This document shows positions 1 to 8,809 of a stretch of 62,746 nucleotides of DNA, piece after piece. This DNA is from a virus. Location of the stretch: IMG/VR virus record IMGVR_UViG_3300044971_000798, positions 1 through 62,746 of that record. The stretch is one strand, 5' to 3'. Positions within the stretch are counted from its first letter, which is position 1; every line of letters begins with the position of its first letter. A model generated the notes under the pieces. That model made no database searches. It saw only the letters and a program-made list of their open reading frames with translations, and was not told the DNA's origin. The translations under genes and the position numbers were made by a program.

Positions 1-435
1 TGGCTTGAAAGCATCCGCTACCAGATCAACACCAACCCGATCACAACGATGGAATTCGTTTCTCCTGATCAGGCGGCGATGTTGAAGGGTGCCAACGGGA
101 CCACCGGAAAGCCGATCTATTATACGCAGATTGGCCAGCAGTTTCAGGTTGTCCCGGCGCCGGATAGCGGGTCTGCCTATACTGGCGAGTTGACCTATTA
201 CGCCACGATCCCCGCGCTTTCGGTTTCCAATACGACGAATTGGCTTTTGACGGATTCTCCTGATCTGTACCTTTATGGCGCGCTTTTGCAGGCTGCGCCG
301 TATTTGCAGGACGATCAGCGTATTTCCACATGGGGCACGCTTTATGAGCGGTGTCTTAACGATCTGAAGGTTTCCGATGAGCGGAGCCGGATGGCAACCA
401 GTGCCCTTCGGATGCGGGCAAGGAGTTTTGGCTAA
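1..435 (+). CDS. Phage head-tail adaptor protein, 5' end missing
   Basis: The reading frame is open from base 1, so the start lies off the contig. The visible part is 144 residues. It ends with the pattern usual for small podovirus adaptor proteins: a beta-rich middle, then a helical stretch in which each subunit carries a 'LYLYGALLQAAPYL' helix, then a basic tail ending RARSFG. It resembles in kind, but not in sequence, the phage's own adaptor at 16325-16978. Adaptors of this family sit under the portal and connect the head to the tail. The stop codon overlaps the next start (TAATG). It probably belongs to the foreign branch 1-1916. Confidence 0.55.
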   Translation, partial: WLESIRYQINTNPITTMEFVSPDQAAMLKGANGTTGKPIYYTQIGQQFQVVPAPDSGSAYTGELTYYATIPALSVSNTTNWLLTDSPDLYLYGALLQAAPYLQDDQRISTWGTLYERCLNDLKVSDERSRMATSALRMRARSFG

Positions 436-827
436 TGACCACGAATGCCTTCACCAATTATCTTGAAAACAAGATAATGGCTTATGTGTTTTCTGGGACG
501 GCTTATTCTTCGCCGTCTGCCAGCCTTTATGTCGGGCTGTTCACCGCTGCCCCTGGCGAGGGTGGTGGCGGTACGGAAGTTTCCGGCAATGGTTACACCC
601 GCAAACAGGCGACGATGACCACCAGCGGTAACGCCAGCACCAATAGCGGGGCTATTGAGTTCGATACGGCGACGGGTTCCTGGGGCACGATTACCTATGT
701 TGGTATTTTTGATGCTTCCACATCTGGGAACCTGTTGGCTTACGGGGAACTGACCACCAGCAAGACCATTGGCACGGGCGACGTTTTCCGCATTCCGGCT
801 GGCGATCTCGACATTACCTTGGAGTAA
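435..827 (+). CDS. Small tail/fibre-associated protein (130 aa)
   Basis: The protein opens with a short helix (TNAFTNYLENKIMAYVF) and continues as Gly/Ser/Thr-rich beta sequence with 'LYVGLFTAAPGEGG', a pattern common in small phage tail proteins that sit between adaptor and fibre genes. The start overlaps the stop of the upstream adaptor, which suggests translational coupling. No enzyme motif is visible. The exact role is unknown; a virion beta-sandwich protein is my inference from composition and position. It lies in the probable foreign branch. Confidence 0.5.
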   Translation: MTTNAFTNYLENKIMAYVFSGTAYSSPSASLYVGLFTAAPGEGGGGTEVSGNGYTRKQATMTTSGNASTNSGAIEFDTATGSWGTITYVGIFDASTSGNLLAYGELTTSKTIGTGDVFRIPAGDLDITLE

Positions 828-832
828 TCTAA

Positions 833-1414
833 GTGGCTGGTTATGGCAGCGGCTTATATGGGCGAGGTAATTACGGCATAGACCCCAAAGAGGGGGCGGC
901 TGTAATTGACGCCATTGCTGATGTCACCAGTGTTGGGGTTCGTATTCAGCAGGGCGGTGTTGCCATTGATGGTTCCGCCACAACTGTTTTTGCTGGGCAG
1001 GTAGTTTACGGGACTACTATTTCTATAGATGCTATTGCCTCTCTTGCGGCGGATTCTCAGTTAATTCAGCAGGGTTCCGTCAATATAGAGTCAATAGCTT
1101 CTGTTGATGTATCTGGACAACAAATATATCAAGTTGATGTTACTATCGAAGGGGTTGCTTCGGTAGAAACTAATGCCATTGTCATTTATACTTCTTCAAC
1201 AGTTATCGATGCTTCCGCTAATATGGAAATCAATGGCGGAATCATTCAAAGCGGGGCCGCTGAAATCCAGGCATATTCTGAGTTTATAGCAAGTGCGATT
1301 TACAAATGGGAGCAAATCCCAGATGGCACGAAATCATGGACCGGAGCGCCTAATTCCTCTACAATATGGGTGCCCATTGCAGCAACTTCAGAAACTTGGA
1401 CGAGGGTTCAATAA
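833..1414 (+). CDS. Repeat-containing tail protein (193 aa), unknown function
   Basis: A GTG start at 833 is preceded by GGAG eight bases upstream. The N-terminus is Gly/Tyr-rich (AGYGSGLYGRGNYG). Residues about 25-150 are a series of imperfect repeats of roughly 25 residues in which an 'I(D/E)xIASV' strand alternates with 'QxIxQxx', typical of a beta-stacked fibre. The C-terminus (KWEQIPDGTKSWTG) is different. Base composition is more AT-rich than in most of the window. It is followed at once by the fibre gene at 1415. Function is inferred only from position and repeats. Confidence 0.5.
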   Translation: MAGYGSGLYGRGNYGIDPKEGAAVIDAIADVTSVGVRIQQGGVAIDGSATTVFAGQVVYGTTISIDAIASLAADSQLIQQGSVNIESIASVDVSGQQIYQVDVTIEGVASVETNAIVIYTSSTVIDASANMEINGGIIQSGAAEIQAYSEFIASAIYKWEQIPDGTKSWTGAPNSSTIWVPIAATSETWTRVQ

Positions 1415-2677
1415 ATGGCTGACACCACAACCCCCAACTTAGGGCTTACAAAGCCAGAGGTTGGCGCGTCTGCTGATACTTGGGGGACTAAGACGAACGA
1501 CGATTGGGACAAGGTTGATGCGGTCTTTGCCGCGGGCGGTACTGGCACATCGGTCGGTTTGAATGTCGGGTCCGGTAAGATAGTGGTCGTGGCTGGAACG
1601 TTGAATGCGACCGGCACGGTCAACCTTGATACCTCTGTCGTGATCAACGAAAGCGGCGCGGACAAGGATTTCAGGGTCGAGGGCGATACCGACGCGAACC
1701 TGCTCTTTACCGATGCTTCGACAGATCGTGTCGGGATTGGGACGGCATCACCAGACGCTGCGCTAACCGTGAATACCGTGGCATCTTTTGGTGCGGGAGC
1801 GGCGGCGTTGCCGTCTATCGCAGCTAAGGGCGACCTCAATACAGGCATGTGGTTCCCTGCTGCTGACACTATTGCTGCTAGCACGGGCGGCTCTGAACGC
1901 ATGCGTATCACGAATGGCGGCAACGTGGGGATTGGGACGAGTTCGCCTTCGGCATACGGCCTGACAGTAAGTAAGGCTTCTGGTGCCGCAGGAATGCAAA
2001 TTGCGTCAGGGGCTAATAATTCTGACTTTGTAATGAGTGGAACCGATTTATATATAGCAAATAATGTAGCGGGAACAATTCAATTTTATATTAACTCCGC
2101 CGAACGCGCCCGCATCACCGCTGGTGGTCGCATTGGCATCAAGACCTCGGTGCCGACTTCGTTGCTCACGATCAGCACGCCGGGCGACACAGAAAACATT
2201 ACAAAATTGACGATCAATGGGTACGGCGACTTTCGCGGCTACGGCTGCATCATGCAGCCGAATAATGATACCAATTGCGTGCCGTTCCTTTTTACAAATG
2301 CGGCAGGAACTATTGTCGGGTCCATCAGCACAAATGCTAGTGGAACCTCATTTACTACATCCTCCGACTACCGCCTCAAGCACGATGTGCAGCCGCTAAC
2401 CACCGGCCTTGCCACCATCGCTGCGCTTAAGCCGTCAACCTACAAGTGGAACGCTGACGATAGCCACGGCGAAGGCTTTATCGCGCACGAACTTGCGGAA
2501 CACATCCCGCACGCCGTGACCGGCGAGAAGGACGCGGTGAACGCTGACGGCTCCATCAAGCCGCAGGCCGTGGACTACAGCAAGATCGTGGTCCACCTCG
2601 TCGCCGCCTTGCAGGGACTGAAGGCCGAGAGCGACGCCCTCAAGGCCCGCATCGCAACTCTGGAAGCCCGCCAATGA
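1415..2677 (+). CDS. Tail fibre with C-terminal S74 chaperone; 5' part probably from another phage
   Basis: The open frame gives 420 residues. Residues 1-30 ([23 protein letters not shown]) form a common fibre attachment start. The middle has repeats of the type 'RVGIGTxSP' and 'NVGIGTSSP'. The last hundred residues carry the intramolecular chaperone domain (Peptidase S74): '[12 protein letters not shown]', 'GFIAHEL' and a final coiled coil. In this family the chaperone trimerises the fibre and usually cuts itself off. Bases 1917-2043 equal the contig end in the same frame. The phage's true gene is therefore probably 61740-62746 continued by 2044-2677 (about 546 residues), and 1415-1916 encodes an alternative N-terminus from another genome. 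Confidence 0.85.
   Translation: MADTTTPNLGLTKPEVGASADTWGTKTNDDWDKVDAVFAAGGTGTSVGLNVGSGKIVVVAGTLNATGTVNLDTSVVINESGADKDFRVEGDTDANLLFTDASTDRVGIGTASPDAALTVNTVASFGAGAAALPSIAAKGDLNTGMWFPAADTIAASTGGSERMRITNGGNVGIGTSSPSAYGLTVSKASGAAGMQIASGANNSDFVMSGTDLYIANNVAGTIQFYINSAERARITAGGRIGIKTSVPTSLLTISTPGDTENITKLTINGYGDFRGYGCIMQPNNDTNCVPFLFTNAAGTIVGSISTNASGTSFTTSSDYRLKHDVQPLTTGLATIAALKPSTYKWNADDSHGEGFIAHELAEHIPHAVTGEKDAVNADGSIKPQAVDYSKIVVHLVAALQGLKAESDALKARIATLEARQ
1917..2043 (+). repeat. 127-base exact repeat, internal copy
   Basis: These bases are identical to 62620-62746, the extreme end of the contig. The base before each copy differs (G at 1916, A at 62619). Both copies are read in the same frame within fibre genes. 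A length of exactly 127 ending exactly at the contig end fits the overlap left by a de Bruijn assembler run with k=127. Confidence 0.95.
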
Positions 2678-2820
2678 AACTCGACCTTTCTCTCAACGAG
2701 ATCAACGTCATCATGCAGGCGCTGGGCAACATGCCCTACGCTCAGGTGTTTGAGCTTGTAGAGAAAATCCGCACCCAGGCGCAGGCACAGGTGCAAACCA
2801 CGGAGCAAGCAAATGGCTAA
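2674..2820 (+). CDS. Small conserved phage protein (48 aa)
   Basis: The start ATG overlaps the end of the fibre gene (CCAATGA). The short helical protein reads [16 protein letters not shown] then [15 protein letters not shown], a pattern often found in tiny proteins next to phage tail fibre genes. It ends by overlapping the start of the next gene at 2813. No function is known; association with the fibre or its assembly is a guess from position. Confidence 0.6.
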   Translation: MKLDLSLNEINVIMQALGNMPYAQVFELVEKIRTQAQAQVQTTEQANG

Positions 2821-3142
2821 TACCTATACCTGGGTCATTGAGGCGATGGATTGCGTCCCTCAAGAAGACGGCCAGACCGATGTTGTGATCGCCGTGCATT
2901 GGCGCTTGAATGGCACCGACGGAACCAATACTGCAACGGTCTATGGCACTGTGGGTTTGACCTACACGCCGCGTTCCCCGTTCACGCCTTACACTAATCT
3001 GACGCAGGATCAAGTTATCGCATGGACGCAAGACGCGCTTGGCGATGAACAGGTGGCGTCGCTTGAGGCTAATGTGGCGGCGCAGCTTGCCAATCTTGTC
3101 AACCCTCCGGTGGTTTCCCCGCCGTTGCCTTGGGCTGCCTGA
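2813..3142 (+). CDS. Conserved phage protein downstream of fibre (109 aa)
   Basis: The N-terminus ([16 protein letters not shown]) starts a beta-rich domain of about 60 residues, followed by a helical segment 'YTNLTQDQVIAWTQDALG' and a Pro-rich end. Small proteins of this shape are common beside phage fibre genes, and the domain resembles a conserved phage family of unknown function (DUF7936-like; from memory, not searched). The start overlaps the preceding small gene by eight bases. Confidence 0.65.
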   Translation: MANTYTWVIEAMDCVPQEDGQTDVVIAVHWRLNGTDGTNTATVYGTVGLTYTPRSPFTPYTNLTQDQVIAWTQDALGDEQVASLEANVAAQLANLVNPPVVSPPLPWAA

Positions 3143-3162
3143 CACACCTTAGTGAACGGTAA

Positions 3163-5010
3163 ATGTCTTCTCCGCAGAAAATATCACAATTAACAACGGC
3201 AGGCCCGCTTACTGGCGCTGAGCTAGTTCCTGTCGTACAAAACGGCGGCACCCTACAGACCACTATATCGGTGCTTGCCGCGTTTGTAAACGTGTCTATT
3301 CTGCCCGTCGTATCAGCCCTTCAGACCCAGATTGAGCAGGTATCAGTCCTTACTTCTATCAATGCTGAATCTATTACCTCCTTAAATGCGGTAGTATCTA
3401 CTTTTGATTCTCGTATTGAAGCCGTGTCAGCGGGCATTGTTTCGGTAAATAATGCCGTTTCTGCTTTGGAAGTCCGCGTAAGTTCTGTTTCGGCTGCGGC
3501 CTCCAATGCTTCGGCAGCCATCACATCCATTAATAATGTCGTAAGCGCGCTTGAAGTTCGCGTAAGTGCCGTATCTGCCCTGACTTCAGTTAATTCGGCA
3601 GCTATCACATCCATCAATAACGCCGTATCCGCTTTAGAAATCAGAGTCAGCGCGGCTTCTGCAACAGGTGTGGCTAACTCGGCGGCTATTACTTCTGTCA
3701 ATAACGTAGTAAGCGCCCTAGACATTCGCCTTACCAATGTATCGGCATCCGTATCGGTACTTAATGTGCAAATGGGGCAGGCGCTTGCCTCGATTTCAGC
3801 TATCAATTCAGTCCTCGCTACCATCGACACTTCCGCTATCGCGGGCCTAGAAGTTCGCGTTAGCAACCTGTCAATTGCGGTGTCCACTAACTCCGCTGCT
3901 ATCACTTCTGTCAATGCGGTCGTCTCTTTAAAAGTATTCCGCAATAATGATTTCCTTACCAACGTCCAGTTCATCGACTTCGACACTACCACAAGCTACG
4001 CGGTGTGCGCCGGGCGCCTGACATGGGACATTACGCATGGTACCCTCGATTTAGGTCTAACGGGCACCGTCAACTTGCTTATTGGTCAGCGTACCGTCGC
4101 CCAAATCTATAACAATAGCGGCGGCACACTTCCTAAAGGAAAAGCCGTAAAGGTTACGGGCGCCCAAGGCCAACGCTTGACGGGCGCACTTGCCCAAGCT
4201 GACAGCGATTCGGATAGTGCTACTATCTTTGGTATTATGCTTGAGACGGTTTCTAACCTAGGCTCAGGCTACGTTGCAACAGATGGCGTCGTCAACAATG
4301 TCGATACGGCGGCCTATACTGACGGCGACATCGTATACTTATCTCCAGTATCTGCTGGTGAACTAACTCCCGTCAAGCCAGTAGCACCCCAGCATCTCGT
4401 GCAAATTGGCTACATCGTCAAGGGCGGTTCAGTTGGCGGCGGCTCCCTTTATGTCAAAGTCCAAAACGGCTATGAATTAGGTGAACTTCATAACGTCAAG
4501 ACCTCTGCCGAAGTATCCATAGCAAATGGTGAAGTTTTGGTATGGAATGCAAGCGCCAGTGTCTGGACCAACTCGACTGCCCTGCTTGACACGCAAGCTT
4601 CTGTTTCTGCCCTGCAAATCCAACTCAACTCTGTGTCGGCTGCCGTCTCCACTAACGCTGCCGCCATCACCTCCATCAATAACGTAGTCAGTGCCCTTGA
4701 AATCCGTGTCAGTACCGTGTCGGCACGGGCGTCTGCAATTCAAGCGCAAGTCAACAGTGTATCCGCTTTGGTGTCTGCTCTTGATGTGCGCGTGGCCGCC
4801 GTATCAGCTTCTATATCGGCCCTGCAAGTTCAAGTCAACAATGTTTCAGCCGCGCTTACTTCCGCTAACAACGTAGTAAGCGCACTTGAGATTCGCGTCA
4901 GTGCAGCTTCTGCTACAGGCGCTACCAATTCAGCATCTATTACCTCCATCAATGCGGTACTAACGTCCATTCTTGCAATTCTCAATTCCAACTATCGCGT
5001 CTTAGAATAG
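3163..5010 (+). CDS. Coiled-coil tail fibre with 28-residue repeats (615 aa)
   Basis: Residues 1-40 (KISQLTTAGPLTGAELVPVVQ) are a fibre attachment start that resembles the start of the gene at 61740. Residues about 70-250 and 480-600 consist of repeats 'SALEVRVSxVSA...AITSINNVV'. The SALEVRVS blocks fall at residues 100, 128, 156 and 184, a period of 28, equal to four heptads, so a long trimeric coiled coil is likely. Between the two coils, residues about 255-445 form a compact beta domain with 'GYVATDGVVNNVDT' and 'VQNGYELGELHNV', often seen in marine phage fibres. Related repeats end the protein at 17775-18374. Likely role: receptor-facing or stalk fibre. Confidence 0.75.
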   Translation: MSSPQKISQLTTAGPLTGAELVPVVQNGGTLQTTISVLAAFVNVSILPVVSALQTQIEQVSVLTSINAESITSLNAVVSTFDSRIEAVSAGIVSVNNAVSALEVRVSSVSAAASNASAAITSINNVVSALEVRVSAVSALTSVNSAAITSINNAVSALEIRVSAASATGVANSAAITSVNNVVSALDIRLTNVSASVSVLNVQMGQALASISAINSVLATIDTSAIAGLEVRVSNLSIAVSTNSAAITSVNAVVSLKVFRNNDFLTNVQFIDFDTTTSYAVCAGRLTWDITHGTLDLGLTGTVNLLIGQRTVAQIYNNSGGTLPKGKAVKVTGAQGQRLTGALAQADSDSDSATIFGIMLETVSNLGSGYVATDGVVNNVDTAAYTDGDIVYLSPVSAGELTPVKPVAPQHLVQIGYIVKGGSVGGGSLYVKVQNGYELGELHNVKTSAEVSIANGEVLVWNASASVWTNSTALLDTQASVSALQIQLNSVSAAVSTNAAAITSINNVVSALEIRVSTVSARASAIQAQVNSVSALVSALDVRVAAVSASISALQVQVNNVSAALTSANNVVSALEIRVSAASATGATNSASITSINAVLTSILAILNSNYRVLE

Positions 5011-5012
5011 CA

Positions 5013-5055
5013 AGTGGTGAGCAAGTGAGAATCCCCTTGCAACCAATCCTCACTT
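5013..5055 (+). repeat. GTGAG cluster facing a CTCAC site
   Basis: GTGAGCAAGTGAGAAT is followed about 20 bases later by CCTCACTT. The arrangement resembles the larger GTGAG/CTCAC units at 54955-55090 and 56442-56568 in the divergent control region. It lies between the fibre gene and the packaging/ATPase operon and could be a protein-binding site or hairpin. Confidence 0.4.
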
Positions 5056-5065
5056 AATGTAGGAT
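5037..5065 (+). promoter_or_regulatory. Possible sigma70 promoter before the packaging operon
   Basis: TTGCAA at 5037-5042 is separated by 17 bases from TAGGAT at 5060-5065; each hexamer matches 4 of 6 consensus bases. It would start RNA near 5072, leaving a short leader with AAGGAG before the ATG at 5090. The match is moderate. Confidence 0.35.
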
Positions 5066-5089
5066 GTGCTTCTGATCAAGGAGCCACAC

Positions 5090-6565
5090 ATGACAGACAA
5101 AGTAAATCGCGTCCAACTCCTAAACGACGCCAAAGCTCAACTAACACCCTGGACTACCGAAGACGGGCGCCTATTTTTGGATTACACCGACATGGGCACC
5201 CGTCGTACCATGGCCATCACGCCCACGGGCAACTGCGACTTCCGTGGTTGGTTCTCCTCGTTCTGCGTCGACCAAATCAATATCGTGCCCAATGGCGACC
5301 TCGTCAACTCCGCCCAAACCTACTTCGCACACTGGGCACGTACTCGTGGCCCCAAACTGAAAGACTATATCCGCGTAGGCGGGCGCATAGGTGAACTCTA
5401 CATCGATACAGGCAACGACGCCAACGACGCATGGCGCATCACCCCCAACGGTATCGAGCTTGTTAAGGGCGGCCCGACCCACATCCGCATGCTGCGTGGT
5501 GCTGGCGTCTTGCCCCTTGCCGACCCCGACTTCGACGCTGATCCGTCCGAATTCCCTACCCTACTCCGCAAGTACATCGCCTCCGACGACGACACCCTCA
5601 TGCTGCTAACGGCGTGGCTTCTCGGCTGCCTGCGCCCCGAAGGCCCCTATCCCGTCCTCACCATATCCGGCGAACAAGGTTCTGGCAAATCCACAGTTTT
5701 GCGCCTGATGCGCCGTATCATCGACCCCCATGCCCTCGATATGCGTACCCCGCCCGAAGACCAGCGCGACCTACAAGCCATGGTTCGCAACTCTTTTATC
5801 CTGGCCTTCGACAACGTGTCCTTCATTTCCAACAAAATGTCTGACGCTTTGTGCGTTATCAGCACGGGCACGGGCGCCCAGGGTGGTCGCGCGCTCTACA
5901 CCAACGCCGAAGAATCTGCCGTCCGCGTATGCCGCCCCGTCGCCATGAACGGCATCCCCGACGTCGTCGAACGCGGTGACCTAGTAGACCGCTCCATCCA
6001 CGTTCACCTGCCCCGCATCGACCCCCGCCTGCGCCGCGACGATATGGAATTTTGGGACAGCTTCCACACAGATCACCCACGCTTGCTGGGTTCGCTTATG
6101 AATGCAGCATTGAAAGCTATGCAAAACTATGGTAATGTAGTCTTGGCTGAAAAGCCGCGCATGTCTGCGTTTGCAGTGTGGGCCGTTGCTGCTGAACAAG
6201 CTTTCGGGTGGAAGCCGGGTCGTCTTATGGAAGTCTATAAGAACAACCGCTCCGCCGCCGAATCCCAAATGCTTGAGTTCAACGGCATGGCATCCGCCCT
6301 GTTGCGTATGATGGCGAAGCAAAAGGAATTCTCAGGTACGTATTCGGATTTGATTGGACAACTGGAAATGAACATCGGCCCGCGCGAGCGTCTGCCCCAA
6401 ACGTCCCATAGCTTTGCTGCTGAACTCAAGCGCATTCGTCCCGCCCTTGAACGGCAGGGCTTGCGCTTCTTCAATGCCGGGCGCTCGGGTTCCGTGGAGC
6501 AGAAGGGGCGTTCCCGTATTTCCATTGTGCGCCAAGACGACGACGAGGATGCTACGGTTTCATGA
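5090..6565 (+). CDS. P-loop ATPase, primase/helicase-like (491 aa)
   Basis: Residues about 193-202 hold a Walker A loop (SGEQGSGKST) and residue 241 the acidic end of a Walker B-like strand (FILAFDN). An arginine-finger-like 'RPVAMNGI' and 'DRSIHVHLPRI' follow. This layout matches phage proteins related to the C-terminal helicase part of primases (D5/superfamily 3 type). The first 150 residues do not show an obvious primase catalytic core. I chose the ATG at 5090 because AAGGAG lies seven bases upstream; a start at 5066 is possible in the same frame. It overlaps terS (ATGA). Role in replication or packaging is inferred; it is the only helicase-like protein seen. Confidence 0.6.
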   Translation: MTDKVNRVQLLNDAKAQLTPWTTEDGRLFLDYTDMGTRRTMAITPTGNCDFRGWFSSFCVDQINIVPNGDLVNSAQTYFAHWARTRGPKLKDYIRVGGRIGELYIDTGNDANDAWRITPNGIELVKGGPTHIRMLRGAGVLPLADPDFDADPSEFPTLLRKYIASDDDTLMLLTAWLLGCLRPEGPYPVLTISGEQGSGKSTVLRLMRRIIDPHALDMRTPPEDQRDLQAMVRNSFILAFDNVSFISNKMSDALCVISTGTGAQGGRALYTNAEESAVRVCRPVAMNGIPDVVERGDLVDRSIHVHLPRIDPRLRRDDMEFWDSFHTDHPRLLGSLMNAALKAMQNYGNVVLAEKPRMSAFAVWAVAAEQAFGWKPGRLMEVYKNNRSAAESQMLEFNGMASALLRMMAKQKEFSGTYSDLIGQLEMNIGPRERLPQTSHSFAAELKRIRPALERQGLRFFNAGRSGSVEQKGRSRISIVRQDDDEDATVS

Positions 6566-7278
6566 CCGACGAACCTTACGTTCCCAAAATCAGCGCCAAG
6601 AAACTTCCTGAATACTACGAACGCGCCCAGAAGAAGGCACTGGAACGTAAGGGTAACGGCCCCTCGCAAAAGGACCGGATTGCCAAGCACAAGCGTGAAC
6701 TCCGGGCCATGAACATTCATAAGCCCGGCCATGGCATTCGCGCCGAGAACGTCAAAGCCATCCGCAACCTACGCGAACACCTGCGCGAAACGTGGCAAGC
6801 TTCTTGGGACAAAATCAACAAGATCAAGAAGCTCACGCCCAAGCAAGTCGAATTCGCCCGTCAGTTCGCCTTGAATGGCCGCACCAACAAATGCGGTGCC
6901 ATGCGCCTAGCCGGATACGATAGCGTCAATCCGGCAGTGTTGCTATCCCTGGCAAACAAAAACCTATCCATCCCACACTTCCATGACCTAGTCACCGCAT
7001 TTGAAATCGAGGAGAAGGCCCGTATGAAAATCAACGTAGAAGATGTCGTCAAGTGGTTCAACGACATTGCCACCCAAGCCATGGGTTCCGGCGACTTCAC
7101 TAACGCCAACCGCGCCATGGAAAACCTTGCCAAGTACCTCGGCATGTTTGTCGAGAAGAAAGAAATCACGCACCGCACCATCCACTCCAAAGAAGAGTTG
7201 GATACCCGCATTAGCGAACTGACTGCTATCCTGCGTGAAGCCGAGCCGGAAATTGAACGCAAACTTAAAATCCACTAA
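6562..7278 (+). CDS. terS: Terminase small subunit
   Basis: The central part (residues about 95-125) reads LTPKQVEFARQFALNG then CGAMRLAGYDS, the helix-turn-helix signature of Terminase_2-type small subunits that recognise the packaging start on phage DNA. The N-terminus is very basic and the C-terminus (residues about 185-235) is helical, as needed for the ring. It starts on the ATGA shared with the upstream ATPase gene and overlaps the large subunit. Length (238 residues) is above the usual 150-200 because of the basic N-terminal extension. Confidence 0.75.
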   Translation: MTDEPYVPKISAKKLPEYYERAQKKALERKGNGPSQKDRIAKHKRELRAMNIHKPGHGIRAENVKAIRNLREHLRETWQASWDKINKIKKLTPKQVEFARQFALNGRTNKCGAMRLAGYDSVNPAVLLSLANKNLSIPHFHDLVTAFEIEEKARMKINVEDVVKWFNDIATQAMGSGDFTNANRAMENLAKYLGMFVEKKEITHRTIHSKEELDTRISELTAILREAEPEIERKLKIH

Positions 7279-8809
7279 CCCCGACGCAGTCCTTCAGTTA
7301 AAGGCCGAACTGGCCGAAGCCCTCCATCAAAAGGCGATATTGGAGGCGCAGGAAGACTTTTACGTTTTCGCCAAGCTCCTCGCCCCGCTCATGCTGGACG
7401 GCAACGACTACCGCGATGGGCGCCACATTGAAGCCATTGCCGCCACCTTGCAGGAAGTTGACCGGGGCCTAGTCGACCGCCTCATGTTGGCCCTGCCGCC
7501 CGGCTCCATGAAGTCTGTTCTCCTTATGCTGTTCGCCGCGTGGTGTATGGGCCGCCACCCAACATGGCGTATCATGTGGATTTCCCACACCACCGACAAA
7601 GCCGTGGAATGTTCTGGCCGTATCCGCGACCTAGTCCGCTCCACTGAATACCAAGAAATCTTCCCCGGTGTCCACATCCGTGATGACATGTCGGGCGTCA
7701 CAAACTGGAAGCTGGTCACGGGCGGGTCCTTCATGCCAGCGGGCGCGGGCAAGTCCATCGCTGGTTACCGCTTCAACTTAGGCATCCTTGACGACCCCCT
7801 CTCGGAACAGACCGCCAAGTCCGACGTAGAACGCGAGCGAGTCAACAACTGGTATGGCCCCGGCTTCCGGTCCCGTAAGCTGCCCGACTCCCGCATCGTC
7901 CTCGTCAACACCCGGTGGCATGTCCGCGACCTTTCAGGCTACCTCCTCGACAAGGCCGCTCGCAATGCCCGCGTCGACCAGTGGGAAGTCATATCCATTC
8001 CTGCCATCCTTGACAAGCCTTCAGCCGACTACCTCATGCTGCCCGAAGGCGAGTCCTACTGGCCCGAGTTCATTACCATGGATGACCTTATCGCTACGCG
8101 CGAGGGCCTGTCACGGGCAGACTGGGGCGCCCTGTACATGCAGACCCCAACCGGGGAGGATGGCAACGTCTTCAACAAAGACGACTTCCAAGACTGGGAA
8201 GATGACGACCCACCCGAATGCGACGAAATTATCCAGACCATGGACACGGCCTTCTCCACCAAAGCCAAGGCCGACTTCTCAGTCATCCAGACCTGGGGTA
8301 TTTTCCATCTGACATATACTGACGATAAAGGCTATGAATATCAAGAGCCTAACGCCATTCTCCTCAACCAAGTGCGGGGTCGCTGGTCCTTCCCTCAACT
8401 ACGGGCAGCCGCCAAAGAGCAATACGCCCAGTACAAACCCGACCGAATCATTATCGAAAACAAAGCATCGGGCCAATCTCTTTTGCAGGACTTGCGCCTT
8501 AACAAGTTGCCCGTATTGCCTTTTCAGCCAGATCGTGATAAAGTAGCCCGTGCCCATGCCGTCAGCGGTATAGTAGAGCGGCAGCGCGTCTGGCTTCCCC
8601 TGAAGAAGCGGTTCGCCGCCGAACTCCTACAGGAAGCCCTAGAGTTTCCCAAGGGCGCGCACGACGACGCCGTCGATACCATGGTTATGGCCCTGCTGTA
8701 TCTACGTCGCCGCTACGAACTAACGCAAGAGACGGTAACACAACCCGAGCAGTTCTCCCGCCGTCGATCTTTCAAAAGCTATTGGAGCCAGATGACCCAT
8801 GTCCGATAA
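7235..8809 (+). CDS. terL: Terminase large subunit
   Basis: The ATPase part shows Walker A LPPGSMKS (residues about 87-94) and Walker B GILDD (about 183-187). The RNase H-like nuclease shows its three acidic sites at D337 (TMDTAFS), E409 (IIIENKASG) and D478/D481 (GAHDDAVDTM). TerL pumps DNA into the prohead at the portal and cuts concatemers. The longest frame begins with GTG at 7235 inside terS, without a clear ribosome-binding site; a TTG at 7253 is an alternative. The end overlaps the portal start. Confidence 0.93.
   Translation: MKPSRKLNANLKSTNPDAVLQLKAELAEALHQKAILEAQEDFYVFAKLLAPLMLDGNDYRDGRHIEAIAATLQEVDRGLVDRLMLALPPGSMKSVLLMLFAAWCMGRHPTWRIMWISHTTDKAVECSGRIRDLVRSTEYQEIFPGVHIRDDMSGVTNWKLVTGGSFMPAGAGKSIAGYRFNLGILDDPLSEQTAKSDVERERVNNWYGPGFRSRKLPDSRIVLVNTRWHVRDLSGYLLDKAARNARVDQWEVISIPAILDKPSADYLMLPEGESYWPEFITMDDLIATREGLSRADWGALYMQTPTGEDGNVFNKDDFQDWEDDDPPECDEIIQTMDTAFSTKAKADFSVIQTWGIFHLTYTDDKGYEYQEPNAILLNQVRGRWSFPQLRAAAKEQYAQYKPDRIIIENKASGQSLLQDLRLNKLPVLPFQPDRDKVARAHAVSGIVERQRVWLPLKKRFAAELLQEALEFPKGAHDDAVDTMVMALLYLRRRYELTQETVTQPEQFSRRRSFKSYWSQMTHVR

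Larger units (their letters stand above)
1..1916. other. Probable foreign branch joined to the phage by assembly
   Basis: This segment lies before the 127-base sequence shared by 1917-2043 and the contig end. The shared sequence is in frame in both fibre genes, so a complete circular genome can be drawn without bases 1-1916. The segment also brings a second adaptor-type protein although the phage has its own at 16325-16978, and the part from about 1000 to 1400 looks more AT-rich than its surroundings. I infer it is the downstream end of the tail module of a related phage or prophage. A true linear genome with two fibre genes is the alternative. Confidence 0.7.
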
